Assembly (NCBI GenBank): GCA_020343595.1
Contig: CP070802.1
Coordinates: 834,584-874,331 of the forward strand
From: Caldifarciminota bacterium
GTDB lineage: Bacteria; Hydrothermota; Tepidihabitantia; SM23-42
DNA: 39,748 nucleotides
Direction of reading: 5' to 3'
Below are positions 14,285-23,681 of this stretch, one piece after another (position 1 is the stretch's first letter; the number at the start of each line of letters is the position of its first letter). Below the pieces are notes generated by a model. It made no database searches. It was given only the letters and a program-made list of their open reading frames with translations, and was not told the origin of the DNA. The position numbers were made by a program, and so were the translations under genes.

Positions 14285-17035
14285 CTATTTGATTATTACG
14301 AATTTGCCTTCAGACTTGGCATTACCTTCAGTTCTGATCACGTATACGTACATTCCGTATGCGACTTCCACTCCAAATTTCGTTCGCAAATCCCAGTACT
14401 CGTAACCAAGATTATTATTGTGTTCTATCGTTGTGATGTGCTCACCGGCAACGTTATAGATCATTATTTCACACTCTTCAGGCAAATGTGTGAACATCAA
14501 CCGACGGTCATACGGTGTGCTCTCGAACTTCGACGCGAGAATGTAAGGATTAGGAACGACCCTGACACTATCCAACCTCACCTGCGCGTTATTGATGGCG
14601 TACGGTACGGTGCTGAATTCGTACGATAACGACTCGGAAAAAGGAGTCAGCAATCTCACCGTGAATTCATCACCATCCATTGGCGGTATTGCACTGCTAT
14701 CACCGTTCTGAGTCCCAAAATAGACGACGGCAGTTGCAGTTGAAAGATCACCGTTCCATAGCCCCAACTGATCGTAGAAACCGGCCGTCTGCCCGGCGGC
14801 TGTGCCGTTGTAGCCAGCACCACCAGGGACCAGGTCCCATCCTTCCGGACCAAAATACAGCGATTCGATCTGTGGAGAAAAAACGTCAGAATACGCATAA
14901 TCGAGTAGCCAGCAGTGCTCACTGACGTCGATTGGATTCATTTCGTCGGTGATATCATAGACCCGCAATGGCATCTCGATCGTCAAGGTATCACCACCAA
15001 AACCGTCCTCGATGCCGAAAACAGAATGCGCATCATGGTCGACCACGACCTTGAAGTTCGGATTCCCATAAATATACGACGGTCCGACCATCGGGCTGTA
15101 AGGCGCTGACCAGGTCCACCACTGGAACGTGCTCGGTGTTCCGGAAGTCTGAGTCCAATCCATTGACACCGCGTTCTCAGAATTAACCAGAATGAGCCTG
15201 AAACCATCAACAACCGGGATATTATCGAACGAATTGTCGGAAATCTCGTGATCGCTCAATAGCGTTTCCTGATCGGTCACATCGAACAGCGTGAATGTCG
15301 TGGTATCAACCCATGTCGTTTCTGCCGGGTGGTAAACCGAGTCGATCGAAAAGGTTACCCGGTATGTATGGGATACGATCTGCGCAGGATCGACGACCAT
15401 TACCATTGCCGTGCCGTCGCATTCACCTCCAATGGGGTTGAGCGTATCACCACCCTCGACGTATGCAGGAATGTACCCTAATGGTCTGGGCGCGGCAACT
15501 GCGGAAACGACATTGGCTGCGCTGGGACGTCCTTTAGAATTCTCATAGGACGGTTCGAGTGAATCAGGGTGTTGATTACCCTGATCATAAGCGGCGACAC
15601 AGTACCAGTATTCGATACCGTTGTAAACCGTGCTATCCTCGAAGGTGTGTGTCAATCCGGTCTCGCGGCCGAGTGACTGATAGGGAAATGCCGGGTCGAT
15701 TCCCTCGATGCCGTCGATGAGGTCGAATTGAGCGAGCGGAACATATCCCACTATGGAACCAGTATGGTCGGTGATCACCTCTCCCCAGGTTACGCCAAGA
15801 TCTTCACTCCGGTATATCTTGTAACCCTCGAAATCCTGCTTGCCGGTCAGTATGTCGGTCGATGACTCTGAGGGTTGGGCACTCCAGTATAGAGTGATCT
15901 TCCTGTAATCGGCAACCGCATGTACTGTCGGTGCTGCCGGCGCACCGCTCCCCAGGAAATAGTTGTCGGCCATCATGAGTGCCGTCTCGAGATTCTCGAA
16001 CAAGTCTGCCGAATCCTCACCGCAGATTACCGCGATCGTGAATTGAAGTGTATCGTCGGGTGTGATCGTCCTCGGCCCAGCGGAAACCACATAGTTGTAG
16101 GCGCTTGTCGATTCCGGCGGCAGTGACTGGACGAGCAAAGGGTCATCGATGTACACATTCGAGCCATGAAAGTAGAGACTTGGGTCGATGTTCGGATTCG
16201 TTGGGTCTGACGATATTATCGGGAACAAGCGAAAATCATCACTCGGCTCATCCTCTTTGCGGTAGTAATGGAAGTTGTCGATCTGCTGATTGAGAAACGC
16301 TACGCCGATCATGCCGACCGATTCCCATGGGTCCTGCGGCACGCCATCCGCGTCCCAGTAGTAAACGAACGTCACAACAGAATCACGGTGGAGACCGACA
16401 TAATCCTGCATGTCGTAGTCACAACGGAAATTGCCACGGAAGCCAATGTACATATCATCGATCGACGTGCCGTTTGTGTTGTAGAAGAGGAAATCATAAA
16501 AGATGAAGTCCTGAGCATAATTGCGACCGTAGGAGTACGTCGATTGATTCACCTGCAGCCCGAAGACGGATTGATCGTTGAATATGCAAAAAAGATCCTG
16601 ATCCGACGTGAATTCACCTTCCACCTGTTGTCCTGTGCTATCCTTTCGGTATGGACCTGGCCAGGTAGGCACGCCGCCAATGAGCGGCCAGGTCTCCATG
16701 TCGTCAGAAGTAGCAATGACCGGTGTACCATCGGGCGTAGTCACCGCGCCCGAATAGAGGGTACCAAAGGAGCCCTCGAGTGGCGCCCATTCCGGAGCTG
16801 CGAGGCTAAGAAAGGACTCGATCACCGTATCGTTCCGGGCGGCAAAGATCCCGCAACCGGGACTGTACTGATGCTGAAAGGGCGCTGAATTGGGCCAGTG
16901 GAAAGCGGGCGTGAAATAATGCAGATTCGCGATCAATCCAAAGTTCGACGTGACGTTTGACAATTCACCTTTATCCGAGATGCCAACTGCCTTATCGGCT
17001 TCCGGATAGAAAAACAAAAATAGGATCAATAACAT
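14285..17035 (-). CDS. Large secreted protein with FN3-like region and C-terminal sorting domain
   Basis: 916 residues. A short signal-like N-terminus (MLLILFLFFYPEADK) leads into a region rich in aromatic and acidic residues without a recognised enzyme motif. An FN3-like segment lies about 365-490 (APAAPTVHAVADYRKITLYW ... YEGYKIYRS-like ... YWYCVAAYD). The C-terminal beta domain (about 830-916) has SVRVVPNPYILAS, IMIYNVAGEHI and a final GKFVIIK, matching FlgD/type IX sorting tails. AAGGAGTC precedes ATG 17035. It lies 13 bases after the receptor gene and eight before the PorV-like gene, so it is probably surface-displayed and made together with them. Ligand or activity unknown. Confidence 0.85.
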   Translation of the reverse strand: MLLILFLFFYPEADKAVGISDKGELSNVTSNFGLIANLHYFTPAFHWPNSAPFQHQYSPGCGIFAARNDTVIESFLSLAAPEWAPLEGSFGTLYSGAVTTPDGTPVIATSDDMETWPLIGGVPTWPGPYRKDSTGQQVEGEFTSDQDLFCIFNDQSVFGLQVNQSTYSYGRNYAQDFIFYDFLFYNTNGTSIDDMYIGFRGNFRCDYDMQDYVGLHRDSVVTFVYYWDADGVPQDPWESVGMIGVAFLNQQIDNFHYYRKEDEPSDDFRLFPIISSDPTNPNIDPSLYFHGSNVYIDDPLLVQSLPPESTSAYNYVVSAGPRTITPDDTLQFTIAVICGEDSADLFENLETALMMADNYFLGSGAPAAPTVHAVADYRKITLYWSAQPSESSTDILTGKQDFEGYKIYRSEDLGVTWGEVITDHTGSIVGYVPLAQFDLIDGIEGIDPAFPYQSLGRETGLTHTFEDSTVYNGIEYWYCVAAYDQGNQHPDSLEPSYENSKGRPSAANVVSAVAAPRPLGYIPAYVEGGDTLNPIGGECDGTAMVMVVDPAQIVSHTYRVTFSIDSVYHPAETTWVDTTTFTLFDVTDQETLLSDHEISDNSFDNIPVVDGFRLILVNSENAVSMDWTQTSGTPSTFQWWTWSAPYSPMVGPSYIYGNPNFKVVVDHDAHSVFGIEDGFGGDTLTIEMPLRVYDITDEMNPIDVSEHCWLLDYAYSDVFSPQIESLYFGPEGWDLVPGGAGYNGTAAGQTAGFYDQLGLWNGDLSTATAVVYFGTQNGDSSAIPPMDGDEFTVRLLTPFSESLSYEFSTVPYAINNAQVRLDSVRVVPNPYILASKFESTPYDRRLMFTHLPEECEIMIYNVAGEHITTIEHNNNLGYEYWDLRTKFGVEVAYGMYVYVIRTEGNAKSEGKFVIIK

Positions 17036-17048
17036 TATGACTCCTTGT

Positions 17049-19619
17049 TCACAATCTTGTTCTCAGACCAGCCTTGATCGTTCTTCTTGATCCGACGTGC
17101 GAAGGATCGATGATGTAGTCTTGCGAGCCCATGAGTCCACCTGCCGCCTCGCCAGTGACCCATGGCTCACCACTGCGCGAATAAACATAGCGCGGGTTCT
17201 TAGCGTCGGTGATATTTATGGCGCTGACGAAAAGCTCAAGTAATGCACCGCCGAACTTAAATCCCTGATGAAGAAGAAGGTCCAGCGAATAAGACCAGGC
17301 CATGCGTGCAGAGTTCTCTTCAACCACCACCCCCTCGCTGATGTAGGGAGTGTAGGGTAATCCGCTTGCGATCCTGAAATTAATGCCAACCCCGCCACGC
17401 TCGGTCAGGAGAAACTGGAACGTCGATGCAAACGTGTGTCTACGGTCAAAATCAAGATAGTATTCCTTTATGCGTTCCGGAAGACCGGTATAGACATCGT
17501 AGAAACCCTGCATCGCGAACGAACGATTGCCGCGCGCCACCTGATACGTGTAATTGATGCTGAATCCGATATTGGAAACCAATTCCCTTTGCAGCGTTAC
17601 ATCGATTCCCTGCACACTCCCGAAATCATCGTTCGTATAGATGATGTAATTGTAAGGGAATGCCCGTACTTCGGTCGTTGACAATAGGTTCTTTATATCC
17701 TTCAGGAAAAGTGTAACATCGATCCCGTAGATATCAAGGATCGCGTACTTAACACCGACTTCGTACGCGGTCGTACGTTGGGGCAATATTCGCGGATTAC
17801 CGACCAACCCGTAACGCGGAATATCCTCGGGATTAGCGACGTAGTTGCTGTTGAAATACATTATCTCATAAGGCGGCATCTGGAAGAAATGACCGTACGC
17901 GAAATGCAGCATCGCATCTTCGGTTATCGGATGGGAAAGACCAAGCCGTGGCGAGACTTGATACTGCGGTTTCACATCGGCAACATCGGATGTGGGGTCT
18001 TCAATGTCTTCCCACATCTCGGCATTCGGATAACTGTAGTCAAAGCGCAGACCAGCATTCACAACGAGGTACTTGTGTTCGATCTTGTCCTGGATGAAAA
18101 CCGCACCGTCGCGTGGCTTCTGTTCGTACTGCTGATATATGATCGGTGTCCTCGGAAACAGTTGCTGCCGGTTAGCAAGTTCAAAAACATAGAAACTCTG
18201 CTCTCCGCCGAATTTCAGGTTGTGCATCTTGCCCAGCTGCCAGTTGAAATCGGCTTTCGCAATGTACTGCCTGGTCTTGACTTCCTGTCGGAACTGTGGA
18301 TAGCCCGATATGTAGAACTCAGAGTAATTATCACTGACCGGCTCTTCGATTGAACCGAGTATATCCAGACTATCCGAGGGCACCTTGGTATCAAATTTAT
18401 CTTCTATGTACCCGACACGGACGTTGTAGAAGAAGTTGTTCACTGGTACATGATTAAAGCCGATAATGCCGCGCATACTCTTCTCTTGGCTCACGAGATA
18501 ATTATCATACAAATACTTGTAAACATGGCTGTAACGCTGAGATTCTTCATCAATGTACTGCGCGTCAATGATCACCTTGAAATTGGTACCAAACTTGCGC
18601 GTCAACTTACCGTTGACCGAGCGGGTCAGTTCATAGCCGAATGGAAGATAAGACTCTTGATTGGCAAAATTACCGGCAATGAAAAAGCGTGCTGCCCGAT
18701 CACCAGGGATCGGACCCTCGATGCTTCCATTGAGTTCACCAAGGAACGGAACACCAAGGAGTGGCAAATCTTTGGCATCCATGAGATCCGGTACCTCGTA
18801 AGCCGAGATCAAATCCCCGGACAACGTATCAAGGATCCGGTGCGCATCGTAGTAGGAAGTATCGATATCGTTGATCCAATCCTTCTTGCGGTACGGTGAT
18901 GAATTTATCATGAAGGATGTATATTCAAGGCTTGTTGATATCTCTCTTCCTCCTTCTGGCGTGATGATATTGACGACTCCGCTCATTATGTTCCCGTACT
19001 CAGCGTTGAAAGTGCCTGAAAGCAGTGACATCTCGGAAATGAGATTCTTGTTCAGAACCGGAGCACTGCCCAGCAAGGCGTTTGAAACCTCTATCCCTTC
19101 TATGTAATAGGCAAGTTCGCCACTGCGGCCACCGCGTACGTGGAGATTGCCGGCGGCGTCGGTGGTTACTCCACCCTGAAGAGCGAGCGCCTCGGTCGGT
19201 GTTTCGACCGGGGTAATGTCGAACTGCTCACGTGTGATGCGTGTTTCCTTCGAGGTCATGTCTATTTCAATGACCGGTTTCTTTGCGACAACGACGACCG
19301 GGGTTTCTAACTCAATAATAGTAGGGTCAAGTCTGAAATCAACGTATGTAGTGCGGTCAGCAAAAACCGCTACCGATTTCTTTATCTCGGCTCGATAACC
19401 GATCATCGAAGCCTCTACTTCGTAACTTCCAGGAGGAACGTTCAGGATGAAGTAGTATCCATCCAAATCCGTCGCACCACCAGCGCCGAGGACTTCAATA
19501 TAAACATCTACCGCAACCAAGGGCTCATTTGTTCCACCGTCGAGCACGCGACCTGCTATCTTGCCAACGGTACCTCCATACAGAATAAAGGGAGTAAGAA
19601 TCAGTAGTAATCTGCTCAT
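17049..19619 (-). CDS. TonB-dependent receptor with carboxypeptidase-regulatory-like domain
   Basis: Outer-membrane active-transport barrel of 856 residues from ATG 19619 (MSRLLLILTPFILYGG). An AAAGGAGG three bases upstream supports this start; an in-frame ATG at 19667 would add 16 residues running back to the predicted promoter. Order: signal peptide (1-16), CarboxypepD-reg-like domain (about 18-100; GKIAGRVLDGGTNEPL, GYYFILNVPPGSYEVEAS), plug (about 105-220; HVRGGRSGELAYYIEGIEVS, GTFNAEYGNIMSGVVNIIT), then the 22-strand-type barrel to the end. The C-terminus is KAGLRTRL rather than the usual terminal aromatic residue. No tonB, exbB or exbD gene lies in the window. It is first gene of a likely three-gene operon with a sorting-domain protein and a PorV-like protein. 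Substrate unknown. Confidence 0.9.
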   Translation of the reverse strand: MSRLLLILTPFILYGGTVGKIAGRVLDGGTNEPLVAVDVYIEVLGAGGATDLDGYYFILNVPPGSYEVEASMIGYRAEIKKSVAVFADRTTYVDFRLDPTIIELETPVVVVAKKPVIEIDMTSKETRITREQFDITPVETPTEALALQGGVTTDAAGNLHVRGGRSGELAYYIEGIEVSNALLGSAPVLNKNLISEMSLLSGTFNAEYGNIMSGVVNIITPEGGREISTSLEYTSFMINSSPYRKKDWINDIDTSYYDAHRILDTLSGDLISAYEVPDLMDAKDLPLLGVPFLGELNGSIEGPIPGDRAARFFIAGNFANQESYLPFGYELTRSVNGKLTRKFGTNFKVIIDAQYIDEESQRYSHVYKYLYDNYLVSQEKSMRGIIGFNHVPVNNFFYNVRVGYIEDKFDTKVPSDSLDILGSIEEPVSDNYSEFYISGYPQFRQEVKTRQYIAKADFNWQLGKMHNLKFGGEQSFYVFELANRQQLFPRTPIIYQQYEQKPRDGAVFIQDKIEHKYLVVNAGLRFDYSYPNAEMWEDIEDPTSDVADVKPQYQVSPRLGLSHPITEDAMLHFAYGHFFQMPPYEIMYFNSNYVANPEDIPRYGLVGNPRILPQRTTAYEVGVKYAILDIYGIDVTLFLKDIKNLLSTTEVRAFPYNYIIYTNDDFGSVQGIDVTLQRELVSNIGFSINYTYQVARGNRSFAMQGFYDVYTGLPERIKEYYLDFDRRHTFASTFQFLLTERGGVGINFRIASGLPYTPYISEGVVVEENSARMAWSYSLDLLLHQGFKFGGALLELFVSAINITDAKNPRYVYSRSGEPWVTGEAAGGLMGSQDYIIDPSHVGSRRTIKAGLRTRL

Positions 19620-19649
19620 ATGCCTCCTTTCCATGTGGGTATTATATTG

Positions 19650-19677
19650 ATTATAACTCGATATCATAGGGCGTCAA
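19650..19677 (-). promoter_or_regulatory. Promoter of the TonB-receptor operon
   Basis: TTGACG (19677-19672), 16-bp spacer, TATAAT (19655-19650). Predicted leader of about 24 bases with AAAGGAGG before ATG 19619. A second TATAAT at 19646-19641 has no matching -35. Confidence 0.75.
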
Positions 19678-19714
19678 GCGCATGTTTGGCGGTCATTATT
19701 CATCAGGTCTCATG

Positions 19715-19742
19715 TTGACAGGTCGGGTGATTTTAATATAAT
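19715..19742 (+). promoter_or_regulatory. Promoter of the SLBB gene cluster, leaderless type
   Basis: TTGACA (19715-19720), 16-bp spacer, TATAAT (19737-19742). ATG 19749 is the predicted +1. Divergent from the receptor promoter with 37 bp between the -35 boxes. Confidence 0.8.
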
Positions 19743-19748
19743 CTAATT

Positions 19749-21005
19749 ATGAAAAATATCACACTGATGGCAATTGCTTTGATTGCCATCACTGCCCAAT
19801 TCGCTCCGGCAGAAACACAGGCAACTCCTGATATCGAGCAGGAGATAACCTTTCCGAAGCCAATCGTATCCGAGGACGAATATATACTAATGCCTGGTGA
19901 TTCGCTGCTCGTAACTATCACTGGCGCGGCAAACTATTCGTACGTTACCGGTGTAACGTTCGAAGGAAAGCTGACGCTTAACATGCCAGTGGCAACTCTA
20001 CCAACCATGGACGGCACTTACGTACCCCAGTATGATGTGGTTGCAGCGATCCCGGTCTATGGATTAACCTTGAAGACGGCCAAAGATTCTGTTGCCAGAG
20101 CATTCTCCAGATACCTAAGAAATTTCAGCCTGGACCTTACCCTGATCGGCATGCGTACTTTTGATGTACTGGTCGTCGGTGAAGTGACCAACCCGGGCGT
20201 TGTACGGGCGCTGCCGATATACAGGGTCTCGAGGGTCATTGACGAGGCCGGAGGCATCAATGCGATCGGGTCGAGAGCAAAAATAGAGTTGCGGCGCCAG
20301 GGACGCTTATATGCAACGGTGAATCTCACGCAATTTGACCGGACCGGCGATCCGCTCACGAACCCGTTCGTTCAGGATGGAGATGCCGTCATCGTTCCGA
20401 AAATGGAGCACTCAGTTGTCGTAAAAGGTGCCGTCTTTGGAAAGAGAGAATACGAATTGCGGGTTGCAGAACTTACTGCGGCAAGGGAAAAATCAAGCGA
20501 AGGGTTGTACGAGCTCCTTGAAGGGGAACGTGTCACCGACCTGATACAGAAAGCCGGCGGACTTACGCCCTGGGCTGATCCTGTCAATGCATATATCGAA
20601 AGAAACGACGAAAAGCTTTACATAGATCTATCGTATGTGCTTGCCGATACAAACGACGCACAGAACATCAGGCTGAAGAACGGCGATGTCCTGGTTGTTC
20701 CATCGGTAAACTCCGTAGTATACGTACAGGGACAGATCGTCGCGCCGGGATCCTTTCCATTCCAGCCAAACTTGCGCGCCTCTGATTATATCGGCATGGC
20801 CGGCGGCCCGCTTGACGACGCAAGCATGGGAAGCTCTTATGTGAAGCGAGGAAACACAAGAATCGACACAGACAGTGATCCTCTGGTCGAGGAAGGTGAT
20901 GTTATCTTTGTACCGCGAAAGGTATTCAAATTCTGGCAGGATTATCTCGAGATCACCGCGGTATTGGCATCCCTTCTCATATCATATCTTACACTAACTA
21001 AGTAG
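19749..21005 (+). CDS. SLBB-domain polysaccharide-export-type protein
   Basis: 418 residues: signal peptide (about 1-22), a poly-export-like domain (about 45-145; EYILMPGDSLLVTITG), then three SLBB-type units (about 150-215, 218-310 and 315-385) with FDVLVVGEVTNPGVVRAL, VVVKGAVFGKREYEL and VVYVQGQIVAPGSFPF, each followed by DGDAVIVP/NGDVLVVP/EGDVIFVP-like turns. A C-terminal hydrophobic helix (about 395-415) could anchor it. Wza-type proteins of this class form channels or scaffolds in the periplasm and outer membrane. No lipobox cysteine is seen. No glycosyltransferase, Wzc or Wzx gene is nearby; the neighbours are membrane proteins of unknown function, so capsule export is not supported by context. 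Confidence 0.88.
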   Translation: MKNITLMAIALIAITAQFAPAETQATPDIEQEITFPKPIVSEDEYILMPGDSLLVTITGAANYSYVTGVTFEGKLTLNMPVATLPTMDGTYVPQYDVVAAIPVYGLTLKTAKDSVARAFSRYLRNFSLDLTLIGMRTFDVLVVGEVTNPGVVRALPIYRVSRVIDEAGGINAIGSRAKIELRRQGRLYATVNLTQFDRTGDPLTNPFVQDGDAVIVPKMEHSVVVKGAVFGKREYELRVAELTAAREKSSEGLYELLEGERVTDLIQKAGGLTPWADPVNAYIERNDEKLYIDLSYVLADTNDAQNIRLKNGDVLVVPSVNSVVYVQGQIVAPGSFPFQPNLRASDYIGMAGGPLDDASMGSSYVKRGNTRIDTDSDPLVEEGDVIFVPRKVFKFWQDYLEITAVLASLLISYLTLTK

Positions 21006-21050
21006 TTTGCGATTCCGCATTCCACAAAGCCAAGAGACACAATCGCAAAC
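21005..21050. repeat. 10-bp inverted repeat after the SLBB gene
   Basis: GTTTGCGATT (21005-21014) and AATCGCAAAC (21041-21050) form a perfect 10-bp stem with a 26-base loop, starting in the SLBB stop codon. No T-run follows, so a simple terminator is unlikely. It may be an mRNA processing or stability hairpin. Confidence 0.6.
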
Positions 21051-21105
21051 AACATTCATAATATATCCTATGTTGTAACGACAACCATACCGTGAGGAGG
21101 AAGTG

Positions 21106-22200
21106 ATGGACATAATACTGATCATCGCTTTATCGATGTTCGTGAACACGGGTGTGCCTCAAGCAAGGGATAATCCCAACGACGACGGTGGCAAGATCAT
21201 TGTTTCTTGGGAGCCTTTTGCCCTGGATGCACCAATCGATGCTTACGAGGTCTGGCGTGCGGAAAAGGATATGGAATTTGAGAGTATTGCCAGCCTCAAC
21301 CGATTTGAGCAGGAATACCTTGATTCTCAGGCAGAAGACGGCATCCCATACCGATACCAAATAATCGCCGTTAGAGATAACGAGCAAGTGGCAAAATCCG
21401 AAATCACAGAATACACCGTTAGTTATCAACAGTGGTTCAATACAAATAGAACGAACGTACTCATCGGGTTTATCATTTATGCGGTGCTACTACTCTGGTT
21501 CATCTATAGGGCACGCAAGGGGAAGAAACTCTTCATTAGAAAACTCGCCGGCCTCGAGGCACTTGAAGATGCGGTCGGCCGGGCAACCGAAATGGGCAAA
21601 CCGATTCTCTACGTACCAGGCCTTTCGACGATCGATGACATCGCAACCCTCGCATCCCTGAACATACTATCCCTGGTCGCCAAGAAAACAGCCGAATACA
21701 ACACGACCTTACTCGTGCCCAATCGCAGTCCGGTTGTCTATGTCGTTGCTCGGGAGATAGTAAAGGAAGCCTATACTGATGCGGGAAGACCGGACGCCTT
21801 CAATCCCGACAACGTATACTTTCTGACGCAGAACCAGTGGGCTTATACGGCAGCAGTATGCGGCACAATGGTGAGAGAGAAACCCGCAACGAACCTATTT
21901 CTTGGGCATTTCTGGGCTGAATCACTCGTCCTTGCAGAAACCGGGGCAGCAACAGGAGCGATCCAGATCGCCGGAACCGATTCAGTCTTCCAACTACCAT
22001 TCTTCATAACTGCTTGCGACTATACTCTGATCGGAGAGGAACTATATGCGGCTTCGGCATACCTTTCGAAAGAACCATTACTCATGGGATCGATAAAAGG
22101 ACAGGACTGGGGCAAAATGATAGTGCTCGGCATTCTCATCATTGCTTCAGCCCTGATACTGCTTGGCCTTCCGTGGGTTCTCGATCTTTTCAGCATCTAG
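21106..22200 (+). CDS. FN3-containing membrane protein, DUF6754-like
   Basis: 364 residues from ATG 21106. GGAGG five bases upstream fits this start; a GTG at 21103 is also in frame. Order: N-terminal hydrophobic segment (about 1-18), FN3-like domain outside the membrane (about 25-105; KIIVSWEPF, YEVWRAEKD, YRYQIIAV), transmembrane helix (about 115-135) followed by a basic RARKGKK stretch, a soluble alpha/beta domain presumably cytoplasmic (about 140-335; GKPILYVPGLSTIDDIATLA, TNLFLGHFWAESLVLAE), and a last membrane helix (about 338-358). I recall this architecture as DUF6754; that name is from memory and unverified. Function unknown. It is part of a run of five same-strand genes and ends 15 bases before the next start. 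Confidence 0.8.
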   Translation: MDIILIIALSMFVNTGVPQARDNPNDDGGKIIVSWEPFALDAPIDAYEVWRAEKDMEFESIASLNRFEQEYLDSQAEDGIPYRYQIIAVRDNEQVAKSEITEYTVSYQQWFNTNRTNVLIGFIIYAVLLLWFIYRARKGKKLFIRKLAGLEALEDAVGRATEMGKPILYVPGLSTIDDIATLASLNILSLVAKKTAEYNTTLLVPNRSPVVYVVAREIVKEAYTDAGRPDAFNPDNVYFLTQNQWAYTAAVCGTMVREKPATNLFLGHFWAESLVLAETGAATGAIQIAGTDSVFQLPFFITACDYTLIGEELYAASAYLSKEPLLMGSIKGQDWGKMIVLGILIIASALILLGLPWVLDLFSI

Positions 22201-22215
22201 TGCAAGGGGGATATG

Positions 22216-22842
22216 ATGAAAAAGAAATTGCCATTGATAATTTGTATGTTCCTCGGAGTTGCGATGATCATTCAGTTCTTCGTACCGCATTCCATCAGCA
22301 CGCAATTCTATGATCATACAACACGTTGGTACATTGCAATCGTCGGTTTTGCCTGGGTGCTTGGAATCGGGAGCATCATTGATCATCATACGAGCCGTAT
22401 TAGACGGAAAAAGGAAAGCTGGTACTTCAGTTATGTCACGCTTGCCGGTCTGGCGGTAATGGCCGTACTTGGCATAGGCTGGGGTATACAGAGAGGAAGT
22501 CTGTTCATGACCCTCTGGACTTACATTGTCCTTCCGCTTGGCGCATCGATGTATGCAATACTCGCATTCTACATGGCATCGGCTGCATACCGAGCTTTCC
22601 GTGCCCGGACGACGGAAGCAACAATACTCCTCCTTGCCGCTTTTGTGGTAATGCTCGGCATGGTACCGTTCGGATACTACATTACACCGAGACTCCCTGA
22701 ATTCGCCGAATGGCTTCTCAGCGTACCCAATACAGCCGCAAAACGCGGTATCATCTTCGGCGTGGCCTTTGGTAGCATCTCAACCGCGCTCAAGATCATA
22801 CTCGGAATTGAGCGTTCCTGGCTGGGAGGAGGTTCGAAATGA
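22216..22842 (+). CDS. Six-helix integral membrane protein, unknown function
   Basis: 208 residues, not recognised. Hydrophobic segments at about 5-23, 38-57, 70-88, 98-125, 135-158 and 175-195, joined by short basic loops ([12 protein letters not shown] after the second), suggesting six transmembrane helices. No enzyme or channel signature is visible. GGGGG five bases before ATG 22216 supports this start over the adjacent ATG 22213. Its stop overlaps the next start as ATGA, so the two are translationally coupled. It most likely forms an inner-membrane complex with its neighbours (inference from gene order). Confidence 0.78.
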   Translation: MKKKLPLIICMFLGVAMIIQFFVPHSISTQFYDHTTRWYIAIVGFAWVLGIGSIIDHHTSRIRRKKESWYFSYVTLAGLAVMAVLGIGWGIQRGSLFMTLWTYIVLPLGASMYAILAFYMASAAYRAFRARTTEATILLLAAFVVMLGMVPFGYYITPRLPEFAEWLLSVPNTAAKRGIIFGVAFGSISTALKIILGIERSWLGGGSK

Positions 22843-23681
22843 AAATTCTCGAATCTTTGACAAAAATACCAAGACGCATCATATTTCTCACGATCGCCCT
22901 GGCTGTGGCAATACCGCTTGTCTTACCAATAGGAATACCGGTGAATGTAATGCCTCAGAGCAAAAAGCTTTTTGATGCGATCGAGGAACTTGACAGCGAA
23001 TCAAAGCCCGTTCTGATATCATGTGATTTTGACCCCCAGTCACTGCCTGAGCTCTACCCGATGCTTTTAGCCATTTCCCGTCAATGCTTCTCGAAGAACG
23101 TTAAGGTGATCCTCATGGCCCTCTGGCCGCAGGGTACTGGAATGGTGGAGATGGGACTGGAAGAGTTATCCGAAGAATTCACCAAAGAATACGGTATCGA
23201 CTATGCTTTCCTCGGTTACAAATTTGGTGTCGCAGCTGTACTCCTCGGTATGGGCGAAGATATGAAAGGTGTCTTCCCGGTCGATTACTACGGCACCCCG
23301 CTGGATTCGCTGCCAATGATGCGTTCAGTGACAAACTACAGGGACATCAGCTTGATCGTGACGCTCTCAACAGGTGATCCCGGCTGGCGACAGTGGTTGC
23401 TATTTGCTCAATCGAGATACGGCGCGCGGCTTGGTGTTGGAGTCACAGCCGTATCTGCCGCAGATGTGTATCCTTATGTCGAGACCGGACAGGTAACAGG
23501 ACTACTCGCAGGAATGAAGGGAGCATCTGAATATGAAAACCTTGTACAAAGAAAGGGCTACGCCCAAGGAGTCTTCAGGGCTTCACAAGGTATGGATGCA
23601 CAGTCCCTCGGTCATCTTTTGATCATGATCTTTATCATTCTGGGAAACATAGGATATTTCTACATGAGGAGGAAGAAATGA
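22839..23681 (+). CDS. Bitopic membrane protein with large soluble domain, unknown function
   Basis: 280 residues, not recognised. One membrane helix near the N-terminus (about 13-33), a soluble alpha/beta domain (about 35-255; [60 protein letters not shown]) and a second helix at the C-terminus (about 258-276) followed by RRKK. By charge, both tails face the cytoplasm and the soluble domain faces the periplasm (inference). Its layout of two flanking helices around an alpha/beta domain echoes the DUF6754-like protein two genes upstream. GGGAGGAGG precedes the ATG, and it overlaps both neighbours by four bases. Confidence 0.78.
   Translation: MKILESLTKIPRRIIFLTIALAVAIPLVLPIGIPVNVMPQSKKLFDAIEELDSESKPVLISCDFDPQSLPELYPMLLAISRQCFSKNVKVILMALWPQGTGMVEMGLEELSEEFTKEYGIDYAFLGYKFGVAAVLLGMGEDMKGVFPVDYYGTPLDSLPMMRSVTNYRDISLIVTLSTGDPGWRQWLLFAQSRYGARLGVGVTAVSAADVYPYVETGQVTGLLAGMKGASEYENLVQRKGYAQGVFRASQGMDAQSLGHLLIMIFIILGNIGYFYMRRKK

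Noticed and set aside
16268..16888. Plus-strand reading frame of 206 codons
   Set aside because: Lies wholly antisense to the 916-residue secreted protein, has no ribosome binding site and no recognisable domain.
19641..19646. Second TATAAT upstream of the TonB receptor
   Set aside because: No -35 at suitable distance; the TATAAT at 19650-19655 has a matching TTGACG.
19749..21005. Capsule or exopolysaccharide export locus
   Set aside because: Only the SLBB protein fits; no glycosyltransferase, flippase, polymerase or tyrosine kinase gene is in the neighbourhood.
21005..21050. Rho-independent terminator
   Set aside because: Loop of 26 bases and no T-run after the stem.
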